A stretch of DNA of 64,000 nucleotides from Helicoverpa zea (GCF_022581195.2 NC_061472.1:1550001-1614000), one strand, 5' to 3'. Shown: positions 50,169 through 62,188, counted from the first letter of the stretch. Made by a program: numbers and translations. Notes: generated from the sequence alone by a model not told the origin.

Positions 50169-50599
50169 AAATCATTCCAAATTGACAAATGATGCATTCA
50201 TAAATTTCCTGTCAAGCGCAATCAATTTCAGAATAATTTTCAGGTATCCTGTGTATTTAATAGAATAATCAATAATTTCCTATCTCCATGCTTTAGGGTT
50301 ATTGATATAAAACCCCACTGCCCTACGGCACAAAATAATGCCTTCACCATAGTAAAACCATTTATTATTAAAATAGTGTTTACATTTTCCAATGAATTTG
50401 GTCCTGAATATAATTGCACACATCCCATTATAATAATTATGAAACACTATATATCATGTAAGCGTTTATCGATTCTGATAGAAATCGATTTTAAAATTCA
50501 TCTATACTAATTAGGTATCGATATTATCGACGCTTCGAATTACAAGCCCCCACACTATTTACGCAATACTTGTCAAACATGATGCAGAATTTTAAATAT

Positions 50600-52570
50600 A
50601 TCGATAAAAATGGCCTTAGTCATGAATATTTTTATGGGGCTATGAAAAATATTAAACAGAAATTGTTTATCAAATATAGATTAGATTTTTATTATTAATT
50701 AGTACTGAATGATTTTATTTTTTCAAATTAAGGACGTTATACGATTTATGGATAAAACCTTCTTGTATTTTTTTATTTTTTTACCACTATAAATGGTCTT
50801 GTAAAAATATTTATTATGCTAGATAATATGGGAATGGATAAAGTAAAAAATTGATTAAAACTAATTGTTTATTACGACCGCATTGAAAGCTAAAAATAGA
50901 TAATATAAATCTTATATAAAGAATTACCTACCTAACAATTGCGAATTTTATTAAATTAATAAACTAGACTTTACTGCAATTTACACTAAATTTATGAACT
51001 ATACTCCAATATGTCTTCTAAATCGACTTTCACCATAAACTATTATAGAGAAAAAAGCACAAAATATCCATAAGCAATTTTCAATTAATTTCGTAATTGA
51101 ATTTCTCTCGATTTCCATACAAACACGTCGTTAACTTAATGTTAACGGCGGCATAATGGCTGCACCTTTTACTTACATTATAACAATTTTATAATACATT
51201 ATAATTTCAAATGAATCAACAAAAACATTCACAGTTTCATAGATACTTCAGAAAATTAATCGCGTACTCTTCAATTTATGTCTCATTTCAGTCAAAAATA
51301 CGCACACAGAAAAATATACCTAACTCCTTTAAAATAAAGTCTAAATTCACTTGTGTAAACTGAGCAAAGAAGGCGATATTGTGTAAAGAGCCTAAAGGTA
51401 CAGTCGGGCGCATAAATAACTGTGCGCAAGATATGAAGATGTCGAGTGGTTTAATGAAACGTCAAAGTATCTCGCTCATTGATTGCTCGCGAGAAAGCAT
51501 AAATCGTGTGCGCTCACGGGTACTTGCGACGCTTAAATCATTTTGTGGCTGATTGTACGTGTTTGTTTATGTTGGTCATGATACACGTGGTGGCTTACTC
51601 ATTATCAATAAATTGCTTGGTATAGCGAAATGAGATTGGAGGTTCGATCTCATACTTTTTCATGCGTTTGCTTGCATGATTGGGAAGGAATAGCTGCTAA
51701 TTCTGTTTCTAAGAATAGAACATGTCACATAAATGATTAATGTAGTTTTTAACGTTTTTTCCAGTCAGTACCTATATTAAATACTGTAGAATATTAGCCT
51801 ATTTTTATTTTGATGAATAATGATGTTCAAGTTCATTTTTGCCAAGAAAATATTTAATTGAGACGTATAAAAAATCTTGGTGATGTGAAATATACTACCT
51901 TTCTACCTTTACCTAGTAAGTAAATAGAAATCTAGAATTCTCTACGGCCCAAGAATCGAAGTAAAAAATGTCCGTCAATGTCCACGGTTCACGTTTTTTA
52001 AACATGTGAAATAAAAAAATACTATCGAAGTAACATCTATAAAATCTACATAAACTTTACTATTGTGAATTCGATGAAAAAATTAATATGTAAGTACCTA
52101 GATAATATTACGACTTCACACACCTTTTTTATTTCTTTGACTTTCTCTGTCCTTCAAGCGTCAAAACGGATGCATAAAATTGTAAAAAAATACATTTAAC
52201 TTTTTTATTAAAGTGTACTTTTTGCCGTACAAGTATTGGCTTTTTACCGTGGGAAATAGTATGTGAAATAAAAGAAACAGCACTTTTTTAATAATTTTAT
52301 TGGCTGTATCTTCTAAGGTACTATGTCATTAGGGTACGTATAAAATACCCCATATTAATGTATATACCTTCCTCTAATGTAAGAACCTAAGTTAATGTAA
52401 ATAAATAGGGAAATATAAAGGCTGTACCTTATGCATTATAATGTACGACGAACGAGTATATTCTAAAACTAATAGAAGCCTTCTAAAAAAATATTATTTG
52501 TTATTGAATACTACAAAAAAAATCTTTGCAGGTATTTTAATTAAATTACCTAATTAATCGTTTTACATTC
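50600..52570. other. AT-rich non-coding stretch
   Basis: No gene seen. A GC-richer patch near 51390-51570 (ACAGTCGGGCGCATAAATAA) resembles a repeat phrase known from moth DNA but could not be delimited. Confidence 0.35.
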
Positions 52571-52663
52571 TCAATTCCAACAACAACAAACAAACAATCT
52601 AAACCAACGACAGAAGAGTCATTGATATCCAAGATATACGTAGAAACTTAAAAACTTATAAAA

Positions 52664-52728
52664 GTTGCATTGGTACTTACCTGACCTGGAATCCAACCCA
52701 CAACCATACTCAACAACTCTCTAAATGA
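52664..52728 (-). mobile_element. SINE (family 1) head fragment
   Basis: TTGCATTGGTACTTACCTGA, then CCTGGAATCCAACCCA is the reverse complement of the box B end and start of the body seen at 42560-42595. AACTCTCTAAATGAGGGCTA may be the rest of the head. Confidence 0.55.
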
Positions 52729-53077
52729 GGGCTACCGCGTATGAAATCGCCGCTAGAGGCGCTCGTGTAGCGTGAGGTCTACGAAACGTCAAATGTCACT
52801 GTTTCTTTACGCGCGCGAGTTTATATTTCTAATTAAATTAATATTGCGAGTATTTAACAATACTTTATATTAATTATGGCATATACAGATCAGGGATCTA
52901 TAAATGTCACTGCTTTGACACACTTTTATCTTTCGGAAACTTATGTCCACCTTTCTTTTTCAAGCAAAACGGCACTGCGCAACACTGTGGCATCGCCAAT
53001 ACGTTCACACTATAGGTCTATTGTATTAAATATGATCTAATATAATCATCTAGTGAAACAAAAAACGGTAGCCCCCA

Positions 53078-53150
53078 TTCCAACAACAACAACAATCTAA
53101 TCAACGACAACAGTCTAATCAACAACAACAGTCTAACAACTATCAACGCT
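53078..53150 (+). repeat. CAA-rich minisatellite
   Basis: CAACAACAACAATCTAATCA, ACGACAACAGTCTAATCAAC and AACAACAGTCTAACAAC are successive variants of a unit of about 18-21 bases. A related stretch lies at 52574-52620, some 500 bases upstream. Confidence 0.55.
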
Positions 53151-56100
53151 GAAGTAATCAGTAGCCCGGTGTTTTCAAATCCTTACTGTTAATTATAAAC
53201 GCTTATAATTACCGCGTCCCCTTCGATAAAGAATTTCTTTTATTTTTGCACTTGCACCTGTTAAAGTAATTGCTTCTTTCACCAGTTTTTTTCGCTTTAA
53301 ATATAAGTTTTCAACTTGATATGGTAACAAATGCTGACAGCTGTCACTTTTGACGGAGAACGTTTTTTGACTCAGGTATGTAGAGGTAAGGATTTAAATA
53401 ATAAGCTGCTTAGAAAATACTCTTCTTGAGTACTTGTTCACAAAGAATTTCGCCTACGGTAGTTGACATAACCAGTCGAAACGTCAACCATGCGAAAATA
53501 ACACATTTAACTATTAATCATGGTGGTGTAAAATACCCCATGTGACCGGAGCACATAAATATAAATTAATTATGTAAATACATTTTAATTAAGCCTTTTT
53601 CTATAAATAAGTATGAGACGTTAGAAAATACAAAACGATCTGATTATTGCCAATTGAACTTTGAACACGGAGCCATAACTCGTGACTGTATCTAACATCC
53701 AATAAATATAACTTTTTTGCTATTTTCATTGTAATAAACGCGATGCAAAGTCACCATAATGTATTCCATCGATGCGAGACAAAACAAATAATGGGTTATA
53801 CAGGCTCTTAAAGATTACAAGCTCCTATAGTTGATGAAGCAATATTTTATCATCGATCTTTGTCATAACCGTTAATTATTAGAATTATTCCCCAATAAAA
53901 AATACCTATCAAAGTTACACACACCATTTAAAGGATTCACAACCTCTAAATTGCCATTATGAAAATTTTATAGTGCCGTCCCACACAAAACCAGCAATTA
54001 AAAATACTCATTTAATAATTTCTTCATTTCGTACTTCGCGTTCGAACTTCAAATTAATGATCGAATTCAACAGCTTGACGTGTCCTTTACTCGATTATTT
54101 AAATTCAAAAACTGTAATTATCGAATAATTATTGTTCTTTATCATCGATTATTCGATTCCTTTAAAGCGTTATTGCTTACGCCAAGTGGTTTTTCGTAGT
54201 GTTGTCGTGTAGTTATTTGCATACAATGTCGATTATAGATTGTCGACATCGCTCTTTATGATGGGTATTTGTTTTGCGTTTATTTCTCGAACACATGGCG
54301 TTCGGTTTTAGTTATGGCGGTCAGAGGCGATATGTCATCCTTATATGAAGAAATATGCGAAGTTAATTTACATTGTACATTTGTAATTAAAAACTATTGT
54401 AACTATTTGTATTTATTAGATACTGGAGCCTGGTTCTCATTTTTATGGCTGGCAAGTAAGGTAAAGTTTTGTTAGTCGAAGAAATATTGAAAATTATGCA
54501 ATTGTTTATAGACTTTCGAATAAATGAATAGTTGTTATCAGTTTTATTGCTTTTCATTTCAGAATATCAGTGAGTGTTTCCGTTTCAAGTGGTGCCTTGT
54601 TTTATAAACATCGATGGTTTATGCTTTCGAGTTATCCTCGGGCAAAACATGCCTACCAACAAGAGATAATTCGTGTACTCTATACAAGGTGTTCATAATA
54701 AAGCATTCGAGCCATTCCGAGAGAAAATACGTTCTGAAGTCCGAAGTTATCTATTGTAATGTCGGGAGAGAACAAAAACGTTTGCAATCATACCGATTTC
54801 ACTTTTCATCAATCAGTCGAGTCGTAACGTTCATTATATCAGTATTCATCATTACTACGTATTTTAATTGCGAACGTATGTATGCGAAAATTACTTACAT
54901 TTGCTGCGAAAAAAATTCTTTCGGATAAAAGTGTGTAATTGATACGAATGGGTGATTATCGATACAATTAGAGTGGTTTATGCAACGCCCCGTCACTATT
55001 TAGTCGTAATAACTGTAATTCGAGGCATAGCGCTGTACCTATTAGTTACTATTATAGGATTGTTATTAATTAGTTGCGCGGAAAATATTTTCCCTTTACT
55101 TCTTTTCATTTTTTATATATTTTTTTGAATGTAACGGTAAACTGATAGGCTTAATTATTTTTAAGTCATTTTAATTTTAGCCCAATGGTACCTTGTAATA
55201 AAAATTGATGAGGTTGTGTGTAAACGTTTCAACATTGTTGCCTCAATTTTTCATTCTAAAGCCTTTTTTATTCAATAAATAATTTATTTAAAAAACAAAA
55301 TAATGTGAGTTTAATAAAACTAAACTGTTGCAAATTGCTCCAATAATAATCCCAACTACCCAACGGGTTATTATGAAACCAGTTAATTATAACAAAGTTT
55401 AATAAAATACATTATTGGTAAGACTTCAATTGGACCCATTTGATAGAAAAGGGCGGTACTATTAGAATTGATTATTTTGTATCTTTACTAATATTATAAA
55501 GTCGATAATCTCCGGAACATCTGTGGTACTTCCAAACTAAAGCAGAATGAATGAAAATACACATAACGATAAGGACTGAAGTATGTAGTCCATTTAAAAG
55601 CATTATTAACAAGGCCACAAGATTCATTCATGGAAACAAATAAACAAAACTACAGGAATCCCGAATTTATCGCAAAACAATCTCAGCACATTAGTCAAGA
55701 TCGACATTTCCAACTCGCACGGTTGTCCAACAATTAAAAATATTACACATAGCCATAATTCTTTTTCTTAACAAACAAAAAAACTCAATTAAACCAACGG
55801 GAGCCGCGAGATAAAATTAAAACTTAATTAAAACTCCATAATGGTGAGGCTGGTTTACAAACTCCTTGGTAACAAAAAGGTTGTGAACAAAAAGTCTGGT
55901 AGCGAGGCGTAAAAACATTTTGTCACTAATACTGAGTTCGTGAGTCGTGATGTCCGTTTGTTTTGCTCAATGTGAAACATGGGATTGTGGTCGTTATCGG
56001 TGTCCGTTTTAATGATCCATTAAGGGAACGCTTTACTTATAGATGTGGCTGGCTGGAGATTTGATGTAGAAGCGTGAAAGTAGGTTTTGCATATTAGAGG

Positions 56101-56321
56101 TATGGTGTTCACGTAGCGGAATTCTGGACCTTTAAAGTAAAGGATATAAATAAAAGATTGTTTTGGAATGCTTATGTTATGCTTTAAACAATCCAGCAAA
56201 CGCAAGCCTGCCACAATCACCACGTTCGGTCCGTATGCCTGAATATAACGTAATGTATTTATGCAATCCGCGCCAAAATACATGGCGATTAAAAGACCCA
56301 ATACAGGACTCTGTAGCTTAC

Positions 56322-56436
56322 CTCCCCACTCAGAGACATTTAATGGTTACTTAAGCCATTCCTTAGTGAAGGATTTGTATGACATTCCGTCACTAAGGAG
56401 TGACTTAAGTACTCATTAAATGACTTGGAGTGGGGA
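56322..56436. mobile_element. Small MITE, family A copy 1
   Basis: CTCCCCACTCAGAGACATTT and AATGGTTACTTAAGCCATTC on the left pair with GTGACTTAAGTACTCATTAA and ATGACTTGGAGTGGGGAG on the right. Imperfect arms of about 50 bases cover nearly the whole element. A second copy lies at 62077. TTA flanks it. Confidence 0.7.
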
Positions 56437-56490
56437 GTTAAGACATTTAATAAAGTAAAAGATATTTGTGGAAGAGAAATACTTACGACC

Positions 56491-56662
56491 AGTTTCTTCA
56501 TCAAAAGTTAAAGTAATGTCTAAAGTAAAAGTAACGGTCAAATACGTTTTTTTCAAGGCTAAAGTGACAGCAACACTAATAGAAAAATTGAATTTGACCG
56601 TTACTTTTACTTTAGACATTACTTTGACTTTTACTTTGGCTTTAACTTTTGATGAAGAAATT
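56491..56662. repeat. Long imperfect hairpin of AAAGTNAAAGT units
   Basis: The left arm 56491-56543 (TTCTTCATCAAAAGTTAAAG, then AATGTCTAAAGTAAAAGTAA and CGGTCAAAT) pairs with the right arm 56592-56662. The right arm holds an extra 18 bases of the same simple AAAGT(A/C)AAA pattern. The loop is 48 bases. The open frames on both strands across it (MSKVKVTV-type) are products of the simple repeat. Confidence 0.75.
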
Positions 56663-57161
56663 GGCTGTTAGATATATTTTGTACACTTACACATACAAGT
56701 AAAATTACAATATTTAACATAGTGAGTCACGTTTTTCAACAAAACTTTCTTTCTAATTTTCCTAACACCTATGCATTTATCAAACACCGACCCTTTTCCA
56801 TCAACACACATAACTGTGTCGCTTTCATACAACATGTACTCGTGGTTGGTTTTATTTTGACACAGTGGTGTGGCTGTGTTTAATTCCAGTTATCGGCGAC
56901 AATGTCCACGCGGCTACCTGTTAAATATGGGATTCGGTTCAGCTTCGAGTGCACGCAGAGTTACGAAGGGTTTAGACTGGACGTACGTTGTTTTTAATTT
57001 TGAAAAAAACAGTTTCAATTTGTTTATATAAAATATGTATTAGTATATGATTGAATGTTATGATAGTTATGTATAGTATTTTCTTTGGGTCCTAGAAGCC
57101 TGCGTTAAATAAATTACATTGTTAATATACGTGGAAGTGTTCTAACTGCGCCAGTTACATC

Positions 57162-58043
57162 TTGAATTCCTCCAAAAAGGAAAATACACCATCCTGTAAC
57201 GTTTCCACCTCAAGAGCGTACAAGAGAATGGCTTTAAACTCGCCCCCTCAAACAACCATCGTGACCCGTGAAGATGTACGTGAAATCATCAAGGAAGCTA
57301 TCCAGGAGCAGTTTGCTTCTATGCTTGAGCAAATAAACTTTTCAATACTCAAAGTCGTAAACAAAGAGCTTGAGCCGATAAAGAGTGAGTTCGCTGACAT
57401 GATGGCATCAATGAATTTCCATGCAAAAGAGCTTGAAGAATATCAGTTAGAACATAAAGCTTTGAAAACCTCTCTGAAAGATTTACAGACTGAGAATACT
57501 AACCTCAAGAAGTCAGTGGTAGATATGGGCATTCGAATTAACTATTTGGAGCAACAGACGCGTTCAACTAATCTAGAACTTCAATGCTTGCCAGAAAATA
57601 AACAAGAAAATCTCTACACGGTTATTAAGCAACTGGGAACCGTCGTTGGATGCAAGTTGAGCGACGCCGATATTCATCACTGTACCCGTGTAGCCAAACT
57701 ACAAAACTCTGGTTCCCGCCCGCGATCCGTTGTTGTTCAATTGGCCTCCCCTAGAGTTCGTGACCTGCTCTTGTCCTCAGTCATAAACTTCAATAAGGGT
57801 AAGAATAACATTGAGAAACTTAATACTTCGGACCTAGGACTAGCTGGTGAAAGGAAGCCAATATATGTGCAAGAACACCTGTCTCCCTCTAATAAAGCAC
57901 TGCATGCTGCTGCTAGGCTAAAGGCAAAAGAAAAAGGATTTAAATTTGTGTGGGTCAGAAATGGTAGAATCTTCGTAAGAAAAACAGATATGTCCGAACA
58001 CATCCTCGTTAAAAATCTAGACTCACTAAATAAATTAGTCTGA
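57162..58043 (+). CDS. LINE ORF1: coiled-coil, Baculo_FP-like RNA-binding protein
   Basis: The frame is open from 57126 but has no ATG until 57228 (ATGGCTTTAAACTC, residue M of RMALNSPP). 57162 is a TTG. The reading order is a basic/Ser linker with a possible end of a Cys finger (KCSNCASY), a long coiled coil (VREIIKEAIQEQFASMLEQI to KKSVVDMGIRINYLEQQTRS), then the block NLELQCLPENKQENLYTVIK to VVVQLASPRVRDLL and VRNGRIFVRKTD. The latter resembles the Pfam Baculo_FP domain shared by insect LINE ORF1 proteins and the baculovirus FP protein. It should bind element RNA for retrotransposition. The N-terminus appears lost. Confidence 0.75.
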   Translation: MNSSKKENTPSCNVSTSRAYKRMALNSPPQTTIVTREDVREIIKEAIQEQFASMLEQINFSILKVVNKELEPIKSEFADMMASMNFHAKELEEYQLEHKALKTSLKDLQTENTNLKKSVVDMGIRINYLEQQTRSTNLELQCLPENKQENLYTVIKQLGTVVGCKLSDADIHHCTRVAKLQNSGSRPRSVVVQLASPRVRDLLLSSVINFNKGKNNIEKLNTSDLGLAGERKPIYVQEHLSPSNKALHAAARLKAKEKGFKFVWVRNGRIFVRKTDMSEHILVKNLDSLNKLV

Positions 58044-58060
58044 TAGCAATATATAATTAA

Positions 58061-60985
58061 ATTAAAGACACATGTTATTATAAGAAACATACTGTAAAAT
58101 TCGATAGCTTACATATTTATTACCAAAATTGTAGAGGCGTAAGAACAAAAACGCATACCATATTTCGTAATGTGTGTTGTAATAACTATGATATTGTCAT
58201 TTTTACTGAGACGTGGCTTGATTGTACAGTACTGAGCAGTGAGTTGTTCGACGACAGATATATTGTTTACAGAAGGGACAGAGAAAGTTCTTGCCTACAG
58301 AGTGGTAAACGGGGTGGGGGTGTGTTGATAGCTGTAAAAAAATCTATGAACTCCAAACGAGAGAAACAATTTGAAAGTAATTGTGAAGATCTTTGGTTAA
58401 CTTTGGATCTGTCTGTGGCACGATCTGTTCGTCGGGCAGCTTTCTGTTCTGTATACCTGCCACCACCTGTGCGAGTCCCTTACTTGGAACAATTCTTGGA
58501 TAAATGTAATGAAGTGTTTGAACAGCTAAACTGTTCATATGTCTGTATCGCAGGAGATTTTAATATCGGTGGCATAGATTGGAGCATTGTCAATACTCCC
58601 GATTGCGATAAGTGCCCTAAATTGACCAATATAGATCAAACATTAATAGATTTTGCGAATGTAAATAGGCTTAAGCAATTTAACAATGTATGTAACTCTT
58701 CTGACCGCATTTTGGATCTTGTGCTTTGTAACAATTCAATGTGTAGAGTGAGTCAAAGTGAGGATCCGATTAGTAACATTGACCAGCACCATCCTCCCCT
58801 TGATATTGTTATTTCTCTGAATAAGGAAGACAGACTACCATATAACACAACTGATGATAGACCTAATTTCCGGAAAACGAGTTACATACCGATCCGGAAG
58901 TACTTGAGTAGTATTGAATGGCATGAGTTATTTGATGCACAGGCGGATGTTAATGAGATGGTAGAGCTGTTTTATGGCGTTATTCGTGAAGGTATAGAGA
59001 AATTTATAACGAAGCGAGTCCCAAAAAAAAGTAAATTTCCACCATGGTTCAATCGAAGTCTGATCAAATTACTTAATCGCAAAAATAAGATCAGGAAACG
59101 CCACAATATTTACCACAACCCTTTAGATAAAATTGAACTGCAGATTTTAACAAAACGCTGTAATGACCTTGCAAAACTTTGTTACAACAATTATATAAAG
59201 CAGTTGCAAGACGAACTCAAAGGTAATCCGAAGTTATTCTGGAGTTATGTTAAAGCTAAAAGAGATGGGTCAAGTTCATATCCTATTTCAATGACAAATG
59301 GTTGCGATACATCGTCTGATCCCGCAACCATTTGTGAATACTTTGCATCTTACTTTTCCTCTGTTTATAGCCCTTCTCAAGATAATTGCAATAACGGCTA
59401 CACAAAATGTTTGAATAATATTGAAATTAATAGCTTATGTCTATCAAACATATCTTTAAATAGTGAAAGTTTACACGAAAAGCTTAAGAAATTAGATATC
59501 AATAAGGGCGCTGGACCAGATGGGATACCCCCAATTTTTATCTCTGAGTGTGCTGCTGAGTTGGTCACCCCATTGTTGCTTATTTACAACAAATCCTTAG
59601 TCTCAGGTGTCTTTCCATCAGAATGGAAGGTAGCAAAAGTCGTACCCATACATAAAGCTGACGAGGACAATCTGATCTCTAATTACAGACCCATATCAAT
59701 TCTATCCTGCTTTGCTAAAATTTTTGAGTCTCTAATTTGTCCATTTATTCAAAAGCACCTTAAACTGTACCTAAGCGACGAACAGCATGGGTTTGTAGAG
59801 GCAAAATCGACAAGTACAAATCTTTTTTTGTTTACCGAACTGATATCAGAGGCAATGGATTCAGGTCATCAAGCCGACGTCATTTATACGGATCTCAGCA
59901 AGGCTTTCGACAGAGTATCGCATGAGATACTGATACATAAGCTGCGAGCGTATGGTATCACTGGAATGTTGCTTTCTTGGTTAAATTCGTATCTTAGAGC
60001 CCGATCTTTTTATGTAGTAATTAACGGATTTCAATCCGACAACCGCTATATCTCTTCCGGAGTTCCACAAGGTTCCCATCTGGGCCCGGTATTATTTAAT
60101 TTTTTCATAAATGACATTCCAAATTGTTTCCTACATTCTAAAGTATTTATGTATGCCGATGATCTGAAATTCGTCAAAATTATTAAATCTAAACATGATG
60201 CCACTCTCTTGCAGACTGATCTCAATAGGCTTGTTGAATGGTGTGAAGACAACTCAATGTTGTTAAATCCCAGTAAATGCTACCATGTCAAATTCACTAG
60301 AAAGTATGATTTGATAAGACAAGACTATTACATAAATGAAACTAAAATAGCAGAATTAAACACAATAAAAGACCTTGGTGTTACGTTTGATGCTAAATTA
60401 ACTTTTATCCCACATATGGATTGCATAATAAAAAAGGCTTCGAAAATGCTTGGGTTCGTCTTAAGACATTGCAAACAGTTTCGGTGTCCAAAAACTAAAA
60501 TTATGCTTTACAACAGTCTCATTCGGAGCGGGCTGGAATATTGCTGCGTGATCTGGCGTCCGCATTATGCTACACACTCGTTACGCCTGGAGAGAATCCA
60601 AAAGCGCTTTCTATTTCACCTGGCATTTGCTGGCGGAATAGCAAAAAAAACGCGTTCATATAACAAGCGGTTAGAACATTTTAAAATGATTTCGCTGGAA
60701 AAGCGCCGTCGCCTTATGGACGTACTGTTCGTGGGTAAAGTAATGGCTAACAAAATTGTTTGCCCACAGATACTGAGTAGTTTTAGATTTCGTGTGCCTT
60801 CAAGGATTCCGCGTAAACCCATAACACCGCTCTGTCCACCGCTCCGACGAACGGTGCTAGGTGCTAACTCCCCTGTTGCGAGGTTAAGCAAGACCATTAA
60901 TGACTGTAGCGATCTTATTGACCTACACTTTGACTCTCTGTGCACTCTAAAGTCAAAGACTTTGAAAAGTCTAGAAAAGGATTGA
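58061..60985 (+). CDS. LINE ORF2: AP endonuclease plus reverse transcriptase
   Basis: The frame is open from 58061, after a TAA, to the TGA ending KSLEKD (974 codons). No ATG precedes the endonuclease start LHIYYQNCRGVRTK at 58103-58144, so initiation must be non-AUG or by re-initiation after ORF1, or the ATG is lost. Endonuclease motifs are YQNCRG, FTETWL, GGGVLIAV, AGDFNIGGIDW and DQHHPPLD (the usual SDH is DQH here). RT motifs are NYRPISILSCFAKIFE, QHGFVEAKST, DVIYTDLSKAFDRV, SGVPQGSHLGPVLFNFFIND and MYADDLKF, all with catalytic Asp present. The C-terminal IWRPHY/LERIQKRFL region is also present. There is no RNase H domain. The protein nicks and copies at the target site. Confidence 0.9.
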   Translation: MKDTCYYKKHTVKFDSLHIYYQNCRGVRTKTHTIFRNVCCNNYDIVIFTETWLDCTVLSSELFDDRYIVYRRDRESSCLQSGKRGGGVLIAVKKSMNSKREKQFESNCEDLWLTLDLSVARSVRRAAFCSVYLPPPVRVPYLEQFLDKCNEVFEQLNCSYVCIAGDFNIGGIDWSIVNTPDCDKCPKLTNIDQTLIDFANVNRLKQFNNVCNSSDRILDLVLCNNSMCRVSQSEDPISNIDQHHPPLDIVISLNKEDRLPYNTTDDRPNFRKTSYIPIRKYLSSIEWHELFDAQADVNEMVELFYGVIREGIEKFITKRVPKKSKFPPWFNRSLIKLLNRKNKIRKRHNIYHNPLDKIELQILTKRCNDLAKLCYNNYIKQLQDELKGNPKLFWSYVKAKRDGSSSYPISMTNGCDTSSDPATICEYFASYFSSVYSPSQDNCNNGYTKCLNNIEINSLCLSNISLNSESLHEKLKKLDINKGAGPDGIPPIFISECAAELVTPLLLIYNKSLVSGVFPSEWKVAKVVPIHKADEDNLISNYRPISILSCFAKIFESLICPFIQKHLKLYLSDEQHGFVEAKSTSTNLFLFTELISEAMDSGHQADVIYTDLSKAFDRVSHEILIHKLRAYGITGMLLSWLNSYLRARSFYVVINGFQSDNRYISSGVPQGSHLGPVLFNFFINDIPNCFLHSKVFMYADDLKFVKIIKSKHDATLLQTDLNRLVEWCEDNSMLLNPSKCYHVKFTRKYDLIRQDYYINETKIAELNTIKDLGVTFDAKLTFIPHMDCIIKKASKMLGFVLRHCKQFRCPKTKIMLYNSLIRSGLEYCCVIWRPHYATHSLRLERIQKRFLFHLAFAGGIAKKTRSYNKRLEHFKMISLEKRRRLMDVLFVGKVMANKIVCPQILSSFRFRVPSRIPRKPITPLCPPLRRTVLGANSPVARLSKTINDCSDLIDLHFDSLCTLKSKTLKSLEKD

Positions 60986-62076
60986 TTATGCATACTTTAT
61001 GTGTTTAAATTATTATCATTTTTTTTATATTGTTAAACTCGTACCTAGTTTTAGTATTCTTTTTTTTTATATAATATGTAACTTAGTAGTAGTTCCTATA
61101 TAATGCATCGTTTTACTTTTTGCATACGTACAACTACCATATGAATGCTGAGTTTACCTGTAACTGGTTGTGCACTACTGTTTATCTGTTTTGATTGTTT
61201 TTTATGTCTATGTTAGTGTATTCAATTGTTGGTAAACCAATAAATAAATAAATAAATAAATAAATAAATTGAGAATTTCAAGCCCTAATTAAAGTAATTA
61301 GAGAAGAAATATAATGTCAAGAATATAAATTGAAAAAAAAAAAATGGCGGTATTAGGTGATGGTAATATTTTATCTCTTTGAGAATATGATTGGTATCAG
61401 ATATCATAATGTGCCTTCGCAATAAATGATAAACTTGTTTTAAAAATATTGACTGTAGGCACAAATAATTGCACTGGCTTGATATACATAACTATACATT
61501 TTCTTTGTCGTGAGGAAAGTCTGAAGTTATAGTCTTGGGAAAGGCTCACCTGAATTTGACATTCATTTTATATCATTTAATATTCAATCCTTAGGTACGG
61601 CTTACGTCCATTTTCACACTGAACCTTCTAGCACCATCATAGATCTACAAGAGAATGTCTTACTCATCGGGTGCCGAAGTCATAAATTCGGCCGGCAGCT
61701 CATTTGAATGCGCCCGATTGTGATCGACGGCTGCGCGAGCGCACCAATTTATAGCTCACGCCCCATACATACGGCCCGTAAATATTGAGAGAAATACATC
61801 CAGTATTTATTTCGATAATTATTTAAATATTTAAAGTTATTAGGAGCCGTTTTAGGCGTTATTAGGGAGGATTTTAGTGGCGCTGATAATAAATTTATTG
61901 GTCACGATTCATTGTTTAGGACAGTCGGTTATGAAGAGGTTGATGACATATTTATTTTAAAGACATTGCCTTTGCTTTGGATTTTATTGGATGAGAACGC
62001 AAATGATAGAATGTGTATTTTACTGTGGAGTAATTTTACGATTTTCCTAGTCCAGGAATTTTATTTAACAGTCTTA

Positions 62077-62188
62077 CTCCCGCACTCAGAGACATTTAAT
62101 GATTACTTAAGTCACTCCTTAGTGACGGAATGTCAAAGAAATCCTTCACTAGGGAATGGCTTAAGTAACCATTAAGTGTCTCTGAGTG
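62077..62188. mobile_element. Small MITE, family A copy 2
   Basis: CTCCCGCACTCAGAGACATT, TAATGATTACTTAAGTCACT and CCTTAGTGACGGAATGTCA pair with GGAATGGCTTAAGTAACCAT and TAAGTGTCTCTGAGTG. It shares arms and length with 56322-56436 (about 6 kb away), but the interior is in opposite sense. Confidence 0.7.

Larger units (their letters stand above)
57125..61268 (+). mobile_element. Near-complete Jockey-type LINE
   Basis: The element contains ORF1 (57126-58043), ORF2 (58061-60985), a short 3' UTR and a tail of repeated AAAT units (61240-61268). No target duplication was clear. The 5' end is uncertain and probably truncated, because the ORF1 frame begins within a Cys-containing segment (WKCSNCASYI). 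Open ORF2 suggests a recent insertion. It lies upstream of the recognised ss exons, in opposite orientation to ss. Confidence 0.88.

Noticed and set aside
54614..54928. 104-codon frame with a hydrophobic run near the end
   Set aside because: No homology recognised, no splice or promoter context. Length is within reach of chance in 64 kb.
56416..56671. Frames reading MSKVKVTVKF on both strands
   Set aside because: Both are products of the AAAGT-type hairpin; identical motifs on both strands betray the palindrome.
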